Shown here: in pieces, positions 8,901-11,993 of the stretch | Position numbering within the stretch: position 1 is the first letter of the stretch | Layout of the letters: the number at the start of each line of letters is the position of its first letter | Source: Candidatus Altimarinota bacterium | GTDB lineage: Bacteria > Patescibacteriota > Gracilibacteria > UBA4473 | Direction: 5' to 3' | Length of the DNA: 11,993 nt | NCBI GenBank assembly: GCA_905478675.1 | Contig: CAJQJI010000037.1 | Coordinates: forward strand, 1-11,993 | Position numbers and translations under genes: made by a program | The notes under the pieces: generated by a model | Told to the model about the DNA's origin: nothing | Seen by the model: only the letters and a program-made list of their open reading frames with translations | Database searches by the model: none

Positions 8901-11900
8901 AAAATCTAAAGTTTGGTTTTTAACGACCCGAGGTTGCCACCAAAGCCCTACTTGATCTTCAGTTTTAATATCCACGGTAGTTTTAACTTCAAGCGGCGCA
9001 TAACGCTTCGCTTGAGCAATAATTTTTTTATCCCCACGAATTAAAGCATTAAAGTGTTCGGCTCCAACCCACTCCGTTTCTAAACGAGGTCCAAGAGCTC
9101 CGTCTGGCGCAATGTAACCATACTGGTACGCTGGTTCAGGATCATTCGCTAAGGTCGCCACCCCGCCAGTTTTATTTCTCGTCAACCAGGTGTTTGCAAA
9201 GTTATTTTTATAACGTAAGTCTCCAGCCTCCCAGCCCAAAAGCAAGGTCAGTAAATTTCGAGGGGCTAAATTTTGCACGTCCGTTAAACGGAAGAAGCTC
9301 GTTAATTTAAACTCAAGGGTTCCGAGCGTTAAATCTTCATGTTCGGCCAACAAACGTACCGTGCCTGATAAGTTTTTAGGTTTTAATTTTAAAGTCTTTT
9401 TCCCTGACACAAAATTCAAATCGGAAGTATCAATATCAATTAAGTGCGCCGTCCCATCCGTCGCCCGCAAATTCATTTTCCCAGTCCAATTTGGAACTAA
9501 ATTTCGGTACTTGTCGTAAACTTGAACACTTAAATCAATGGTTTTACTCGCATCAAATTCAACCGCTTCCGGATTTTCGTTTGGTAACGACAAATCTACC
9601 TTAGCAGGGTCTCCTGGCAGCACCGTGAAAGAAGTTAAACTTGGCACAAATCCGGGGTAAGCCAGTCTTAATTTAAAACTTCCAGCCAACGTGCCTGGTT
9701 GAAATTTAAGCGTTCCTACCCCATTGGTGAGTAAAAGATTTTCAGGGAGCGTTCCTTGTACAATCGGCTCCACCCCCACTTGTAATACAAAATCATCTTC
9801 AATTAGAACCCCTTCTTTAGTTCTCGCTTCAACACTGGCCGTTATAAAATCAGTACTTCCTGCCTCAATTTTAGTTTTATCAAGCTTAACGGTGAAAATT
9901 GGATCTTCTATCACTTTAAACTCAAGCCCCTTGGTACTTTCTTCGGCTAAAAAATCACTTTGCACCGATATTTTGGCAGTTGATTTACCTGTAACCGCTC
10001 GAATTGGAAGCTCGGAAACAGAGCCAAATGAAGCCAGCATTTGCACACCATTTTTTCGAGGATCAGCATCAAATGCAGCGCGATCTAAAATATCTAAATT
10101 TTCAGTCTTCCAAGTCCATTCATGCGGCACCCCATCCACAATATTATTAAATTTATCAACTAATTGAGCGCCTACATTTTGGTAAAAGCTTCCCGCGATT
10201 AAATAGGGGGATTTTTTATTAAGCTGAATCCCAACCGCTAAATCAGGCAAAAGGGTAACTTCCGTTTTATGACTTGGTAATTGGTCTTCTGGATGTGAAA
10301 TATTTATGTTATAAGTCCCCGTCTTAGTACCAGGCAAAAATTTAATACGAGCCACACCATTCTTAATAACCGCTTCCCCATAGTTCTCAAACGTACCACC
10401 ATCTGAAACAAATTCGAGTGTTTCTCCCTCCCAGTCTCGAGTAGGCGCATCATCAACATTTAACACTTTTACCTCCACCATCGTGCCTTCTGGATCCCCC
10501 ACAATAAGCTCGTCTTCCATTATTTTGCTCCATAATCGATAGGTCCCTAAACGAACAGGAATCTTAGAACTACTTAATTTTTTACCACTATTATTTAAAT
10601 TCCGAGCGACCGCTTGCAGGTTAAACTTCCCACCAAACTCGTTGCCCTTAGGGACTAAAAAGAAGGTAATTTCCCCCGCCACTAAAGGTAAAGTTTGAGC
10701 GGGACTTATTTCAAAAAAATCGGCCGAATCAGTACTATCAAACTCTAAAGTAACTTCTGTTGAAAAATCCCCTGTCTGCAAATTTCCTGCAGAATCTTCT
10801 AACCGAACCGAAACCTCAATTAGATCATGACTCTGACTACTAGTAAAAATATCTGACGGTGTTACCACTAATTGTTTGCCTTCTAAACTAACATCTAAAT
10901 CTTCAATTACGGGCTCAATAGGATCATTCGTCCCTAAGTTAGGACCAACAGCTACTTTTTTAGTTGTAGCCGTTGTTGTCGCCATCAAAGAACAAGCAAT
11001 TCTTAAGGGCCAAGTTAAAGTAGTATTTGGAATTGAGTCACACTTGGATTCTTCTTCAGCATTTAAAAAAGTATCGGCAAAGTCTTCGCCTAAAAACTCG
11101 ACCGAAGCCTCCCCAGTTTCGTACACAAAGGCCGCTTCTTCACTACGGGCTTCTAAAAATTCAAAATCAGGATCAAAATCTTCAGGCAAGAAAGCCATTT
11201 CCATCCCTTTGTCTGACGAGCCATCGCCAATAATTTGTACGACTTCATAACCCTGAAAATCATTTTCTTCAAAAAACGCATTATAGTCCTCGGTCCCACG
11301 CATCGCATTTTCAAAAGCCTGTCTATTTTTTGATTCAATATCTAAATCAATCCATGACAACGCTTCATAAACCTCTTGCCAATCAAATTTAGCCATTAGG
11401 TCTTCTACAAAACTTTCTGGGATTAAGGCCCCTGTTTCATAAAACTTAGTAAAGCTCCCTCCACAACCATTCCAACGACGAGCCTTTGTAAAACTATCAA
11501 TCGCTTGAACGGTTTGCGTAATAGTACATTCGTCCTCTCCCCCACTCCCACCAGCATATTCCGTATAACTACTGACACTGCCCGTTCCACTAGTATCAGG
11601 CGTGGCATATTGCGCAAACCAAATACTTTCTTTACCAGCAAACCCCGCACCACTGGCAAACTGCTGATTTGAAATTTCATTCCCTGCGGCTGTAATGGTA
11701 TTAATTTGATCTACTTTAGTTTCTAATAAATTACGCATGGCAATTTCTAACTGGTTGGCGTTGCTCACCGCTTCACGTTGCGTAAAAACGTTTGGAAACT
11801 CTAAACGATGGAAACTTTCTCCATGATCCATAAAAGATAGAGCTCGAGGATCATCAACTGGTAAAGCTCGAGTAAACTGCGCCGATACTTGCTCCATAAT

Positions 11901-11930
11901 AGTAGCAGGGCGTGGTTCATCATGAACCAT
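2952..11930 (-). CDS. Giant multidomain surface or secreted protein, Ig-like/FG-GAP/coiled-coil mosaic
   Basis: About 2992 residues from the ATG at 11930; a TTG immediately precedes it. Order: acidic N-terminal region with Cys135/Cys156 and Cys297/Cys313; about five Ig-like modules (residues 343-880); beta-rich region running into FG-GAP/VCBS-like loops (DVDADG at 1216, LDEDG near 1318); DUF11-like module with CTNC at 1495-1498; Asp-rich loop DPDGDGVPASHDHYPDT (1610-1626); Gly-rich hydrophobic stretch and Cys cluster (about 1630-1760); long helical coiled coil (1879-2127); proline-rich linker; further helical part; DLDNDG loop at 2683; C-terminal beta region with Cys2822/Cys2879. The sixteen cysteines fall mostly in local pairs, as expected of an exported protein with disulfides. 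I see no enzyme signature, LPxTG motif or C-terminal membrane anchor. From the domain types I infer adhesion or a structural surface role. The start is uncertain: no signal peptide and no nearby Shine-Dalgarno site. Confidence 0.85.
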   Translation of the reverse strand: MVHDEPRPATIMEQVSAQFTRALPVDDPRALSFMDHGESFHRLEFPNVFTQREAVSNANQLEIAMRNLLETKVDQINTITAAGNEISNQQFASGAGFAGKESIWFAQYATPDTSGTGSVSSYTEYAGGSGGEDECTITQTVQAIDSFTKARRWNGCGGSFTKFYETGALIPESFVEDLMAKFDWQEVYEALSWIDLDIESKNRQAFENAMRGTEDYNAFFEENDFQGYEVVQIIGDGSSDKGMEMAFLPEDFDPDFEFLEARSEEAAFVYETGEASVEFLGEDFADTFLNAEEESKCDSIPNTTLTWPLRIACSLMATTTATTKKVAVGPNLGTNDPIEPVIEDLDVSLEGKQLVVTPSDIFTSSQSHDLIEVSVRLEDSAGNLQTGDFSTEVTLEFDSTDSADFFEISPAQTLPLVAGEITFFLVPKGNEFGGKFNLQAVARNLNNSGKKLSSSKIPVRLGTYRLWSKIMEDELIVGDPEGTMVEVKVLNVDDAPTRDWEGETLEFVSDGGTFENYGEAVIKNGVARIKFLPGTKTGTYNINISHPEDQLPSHKTEVTLLPDLAVGIQLNKKSPYLIAGSFYQNVGAQLVDKFNNIVDGVPHEWTWKTENLDILDRAAFDADPRKNGVQMLASFGSVSELPIRAVTGKSTAKISVQSDFLAEESTKGLEFKVIEDPIFTVKLDKTKIEAGSTDFITASVEARTKEGVLIEDDFVLQVGVEPIVQGTLPENLLLTNGVGTLKFQPGTLAGSFKLRLAYPGFVPSLTSFTVLPGDPAKVDLSLPNENPEAVEFDASKTIDLSVQVYDKYRNLVPNWTGKMNLRATDGTAHLIDIDTSDLNFVSGKKTLKLKPKNLSGTVRLLAEHEDLTLGTLEFKLTSFFRLTDVQNLAPRNLLTLLLGWEAGDLRYKNNFANTWLTRNKTGGVATLANDPEPAYQYGYIAPDGALGPRLETEWVGAEHFNALIRGDKKIIAQAKRYAPLEVKTTVDIKTEDQVGLWWQPRVVKNQTLDFDSTERVWRWEGLRVIELGTQGGLKILDRNFSLKPTANIFVWDVYKQRDFLGTLKWSYDDDRLEIKENFTQNGALEVQLIDPKVFSDESLVGQSTNDVFGFTLLDQSKKEVSTRKLGTLDMSIEDETGVNYLAWGPDWGAAAHLAAGETIGESLKLNSSDLLIFYGDPSLSVVTPNETSPKTGFTKDIGQPLFKTVEGNIKNLFSVDVDADGLKDVLALTGNKLWVSRQIMPRGDDRLQFKAPELWLQMPGGIKAALLLEDKTGPWSLLQLNYNNELVLWAWENDVFKPAKVTWPGLSPIESFQSAVLDEDGLTDLVVVDENHSVWRWSWLGNDRFASPVLISEFPPNFVFTDESLEAPSLNLKLGFISYEGIEGDDVLSGKTTMIKTSPDARKQTLTADTLDEALLGSYFDETIKNPNQIKFVSIEDSLFLSRADYTTESETEQVTPGDIVNVEFKLSATNTLDRVELIMPQDTYFSYVPESLSCTNCGGAVEVLQKSSRDLFWARIPRLQKGSTATLRWQLKVESLPELKVGVGDFENGFDTLDDIAVAWSEGDEALMLYFMSSKSAADNPVVKPINDENEVVEVSDEAIEAAFNNTADPDGDGVPASHDHYPDTANGAESIAAGLLPGMIKGVIGGLTTALLKGGGSCFHQPMSKAQNAPGLATNYNPPHATPGGKSGGKCATCLKTLRTYNMPTSTGKSASAVCLGLKRPNMASPAETDNCHVSTATQQFDETCPESGTNPDTSRLLNNALSFVKGSLNFQVPGNIDAASLNSKLETQSGPIPGRLTAGTDKASAWASEQFVDLNRKTSEAGPGADRLDNSPSFAGESGPNHLRPEGTMEEAQNALEAGDTVNFTREPVPVVIPSVKASDLEAAETAFEANKTSFETDLEAVIPADTENFKTSLERLVEAYPEMVTTRLADLPDEELLRSAFTRYQIQLRDFAADYKAICLENEANQATDGCKVAADYMLQAQTDFNQLRVLQETGLNDLIVARAEATASLETLTEKAPTLLPALSDYAESLESAVEVRSTLEGFVQKFTESFENTKDLITSATDRVLQIREIENQVVAATTQMTEIYAKQQEAFQAKEAQLQQQWAATAAVNQAQHAAEQGVMNQFYNFSLTYQTDVVDRGTLLPWKTNNGIKGDLPITTLPVFPQVQQEAKNSTPGRMDVTLPEVQIETVDIGPIKAMDEAPAMPEVSNDLVEDISTLSFAPNTVEELENLEEALQDWQELATVLSSETLFPSLTETAQLEGDFLPLPSAPATISTENLTSLAALTPETLPERLKPVQTPEIPTFNTVPKLVQPPLDFAANLPQLPIDQKPFTPPAPSTQPKVPELLAAAQPAFARMGKIGAYRIGASPVSEWDVKPHVERRTGRTSLDGNVDFTAAALEFKPYAELAQNLTITSATGINDMFNSLGENWGNFSTGLKDALTFPTNPALPEVEMPLPTESVQSAAVLPTQAWATIQRTAWQYRGLMPELKTWEDWVLGNEVLNQEEIKRFLVDYRSTWSHYLARLNNYKTQLQAENRALATLAETESLAFFESPQVLALVPKIGRQFTADTTPDLNLSIPDREFVTRPLNINLPESADFDYEYFNTPGFDLPGNNVTDLLDTGVVSNEGEGGLTDKEKEDLKNAGLKLGMYYAKNEIAGVDLLHTMPFYGKEAQVAADLDNDGQNEILYTLRQRTVYLKRTPSLEPTVLKPSSLKQWTQAEFLAAELPLKNADNIPFWNRLTLDIVPYEKDALPFYEWFLRSKIDGPVETIHGIFNQAEIEPQTKQKVLAQVTKVAGEVEVAQISRIDFPVQTKAACLALEPYQIYHDDVLIRAGNKTATFWTYLHPLRGRLAEEKQWTLEPGEALRLQYADVCLLSGEASWQQTDAEDFATRKPLLVNEGLSDGTVLTLGADAKVAVTLADGQTIEIDGPLTYVWHQLTPGELPEVSQTASFEHFMTYNSLRTWKNGTPSIIQSLPPHPSIFSWQN
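2955..3560 (-). other. C-terminal beta-rich region with weak FecR-like similarity
   Basis: Residues about 2790-2991. Alternating short beta strands culminate in LLVNEGLSDGTVLTLGADA, then KVAVTLADGQTIEIDG. This pattern (initial G, strand, 'l.dG..i.lg..a', 'a.v.l.dG..i.i') recalls the FecR-type signal-sensing fold, which also occurs in non-regulatory surface proteins. Cys2822 and Cys2879 flank a Trp-rich sheet and may be disulfide linked. The similarity is by eye only and the last 40 residues show nothing recognisable. Confidence 0.25.
4830..5440 (-). other. Proline-rich linker of the giant protein
   Basis: Residues about 2164-2367. Repeated short Pro-containing phrases (LPEVQ, PVQTPEIPTF, VQPPLDF, LPQLPIDQKPFTPPAPS) with few Gly residues. 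It connects the coiled coil to a further helical part and is probably extended. No exact tandem repeat is visible. Confidence 0.45.
5535..6300 (-). other. Long helical coiled-coil region of the giant protein
   Basis: Residues about 1879-2127. The region is almost free of proline and glycine, rich in Ala, Glu, Gln, Leu and Thr, with heptad-like hydrophobic spacing (for example SLERLVEAY, TASLETLTEKA, EAFQAKEAQLQQQW). It contains one Cys pair (Cys1963 and Cys1975) that may staple a helical hairpin. It separates the beta-rich N-terminal two thirds from the C-terminal part and may act as a stalk or oligomerisation segment. Confidence 0.55.
6680..7047 (-). other. Gly-rich hydrophobic segment followed by a Cys cluster
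   Basis: Residues about 1629-1751. A stretch of about 25 hydrophobic and glycine residues (AAGLLPGMIKGVIGGLTTAL) leads into KGGGSCFHQP, then a Pro/Gly-rich linker and KCATCLKT (Cys1693 and Cys1696), with three more Cys in AVCLGL, DNCHVS and ETCPES. The six cysteines fall within about 90 residues and are the densest group in the protein. The hydrophobic stretch is interrupted by Pro and Lys, so it is a weak candidate for a membrane span and could equally be a buried or assembly-related helix. I recognise no named domain. Confidence 0.4.
7053..7103 (-). other. Thrombospondin type 3-like calcium loop in the giant protein
   Basis: Residues 1610-1626 read DPDGDGVPASHDHYPDT. The spacing of Asp residues (D-x-D-x-D-G-V, then D and PDT) is that of thrombospondin type 3 repeats, which bind calcium in many bacterial outer-surface proteins. 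Only a single copy is present, immediately before the hydrophobic Gly-rich segment. Confidence 0.55.
7300..7650 (-). other. DUF11-like beta-sandwich module with a CxxC pair
   Basis: Residues about 1427-1544. The run VTPGDIVNVEFKLSATNT, then VELIMPQDTYFSYVPESLSC and, further on, GSTATLRWQLKVES follows the usual order of DUF11-type surface repeats: a GD-x-V strand, an N-x-x hinge, a 'tyvpgS'-like strand and a closing G-x-x-x-x-x strand. Cys1495 and Cys1498 (CTNCGG) sit directly after the 'VPES' strand. In an exported protein they may form a tight disulfide or bind a metal. Confidence 0.4.
7730..8430 (-). other. FG-GAP/VCBS-like region of the giant protein
   Basis: Residues about 1167-1400. Repeating strand-loop units carry Asp-rich loops: VDVDADGLKDVLAL (D1216, D1218, D1220, D1224) and LDEDGLTDLVVV (from D1318). 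A third, degenerate unit between them reads LLLEDKTGPWSLLQL. Units are followed by Trp-containing strands such as LWVSRQ, VLWAWEN and VWRWSW, which is how FG-GAP/VCBS beta-propeller blades look. Such loops usually bind calcium in surface proteins. A further isolated copy (DLDNDGQNEILYT) occurs near 3850-3887, about 1460 residues later. The number of blades visible is too small for a full propeller unless other blades have diverged. Confidence 0.55.
9290..10900 (-). repeat. Array of about five Ig-like modules, four arranged as an A-B-A-B duplication
   Basis: Protein-level repeat in the giant gene, residues about 343-880, with roughly 100 residues per unit. After a first unit (about 10552-10900), two A units (about 10246-10545 and 9610-9899) share the pattern NGV-x-x-(I/L)-KF-x-PGT-x-x-G followed by an aromatic residue, then a PS pair and an L(L/P)-type linker. 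Two B units (about 9925-10245 and 9290-9609) share D-K-(F/Y)-x-N-(I/L)-V and a later G-K-(S/K)-T-x-K. The alternating hydrophobic pattern and the VxVxDxxGN-type strands are those of bacterial Ig-like (invasin/filamin-like) domains. DNA identity between copies is low, so the duplication is old. Boundaries are estimates. Confidence 0.6.
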
Positions 11931-11933
11931 CAA

Positions 11934-11993
11934 ACTAGAAAATCGAGCGGCATAGGCTTCATCCTCATTTACGGCTAAACAGGTTCACATCCA
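11934..11993 (-). other. Unresolved 5' flank of the giant gene
   Basis: In the frame of the giant gene this flank reads WM, then TGA (11987-11985), then TCLAVNEDEAYAARFSS up to the TTG-ATG at 11933-11928, with no ATG, GTG or TTG between. In a second frame the edge reads DVNLFSRK followed by TGA (11967-11965), which could be the tail of an upstream gene. That TGA overlaps an ATG (ATGA) opening a 12-codon frame (MRMKPMPLDFLV) whose own TGA overlaps the giant gene's ATG. The only purine-rich site, GAGG, lies about 30 bases before the chosen start, too far to serve it. Sixty bases cannot decide between these readings. Confidence 0.3.

Noticed and set aside
9724..10167. 147-codon plus-strand frame with Ser/Thr-rich sequence.
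   Set aside because: Shadow of the Ig-like array. Its apparent repeats mirror the minus-strand module repeats.
10876..11250. 124-codon plus-strand frame, and a second one at 11027-11233.
   Set aside because: Both are antisense to the acidic N-terminal region of the giant gene. Ser/Lys-rich composition is what reverse-complemented Glu/Asp/Ala/Phe codons give.
11930..11968. Twelve-codon leader frame (MRMKPMPLDFLV) overlapping the giant gene's start.
   Set aside because: Too short to support as a gene. Kept only as one possible explanation of the start region.
11985..11987. In-frame TGA upstream of the giant gene read as glycine (genetic code 25 of Gracilibacteria/Absconditabacteria).
   Set aside because: About 3000 downstream codons contain no in-frame TGA and many ordinary GGN glycine codons. 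A code-25 genome would show many TGA codons. Standard code is the better reading.

Overview
All coding in this 12 kb window lies on the minus strand and forms one tightly packed block. One giant gene (2952-11930, about 2992 aa) is followed downstream by three smaller genes (2038-2964, 800-2038 and 1-798, the last cut by the window edge). Consecutive genes overlap or are 1 base apart: a 13-base overlap, a TAATG overlap, then a 1-base gap. There is no room for internal terminators or promoters between them, so co-transcription with translational coupling is the simplest reading. No gene-free stretch longer than 60 bases is present. I see no RNA genes, insertion sequences, CRISPR arrays or DNA-level repeats.

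I recognise no gene by name. The giant product looks like an extracellular or cell-surface mosaic protein. In order it shows an acidic N-terminal region with two local Cys pairs, an array of about five Ig-like beta-sandwich modules, a beta-rich FG-GAP/VCBS-like region with Asp-rich putative calcium loops, a DUF11-like module with a CxxC, and a thrombospondin-type-3-like Asp loop. A glycine-rich hydrophobic segment and Cys cluster come next, then about 250 residues of helical coiled coil, a proline-rich linker with more helices, another FG-GAP-like loop, and a C-terminal beta-rich region with a weak FecR-like stretch. The three smaller products each begin with a signal peptide or signal anchor. 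The two complete ones have Cys pairs and a predicted C-terminal helix, and all three carry a hydrophobic segment ending in Ala-Gln. The most economical inference is an operon for an exported surface structure: one giant scaffold or adhesin-like protein plus three dedicated small exported partners.

The organism is a bacterium of moderate GC (low forties by eye) using the standard code: TAA ends all three complete genes, and nearly 3000 sense codons contain no TGA. Giant cryptic secreted proteins, packed genes and weak Shine-Dalgarno sites would suit a Patescibacteria/CPR or similar uncultivated lineage, but no marker gene proves this.

The main uncertainty is the 5' end of the giant gene. The chosen start has no signal peptide and no nearby ribosome binding site, and protein-like codons continue upstream of it to an in-frame TGA just inside the window edge.
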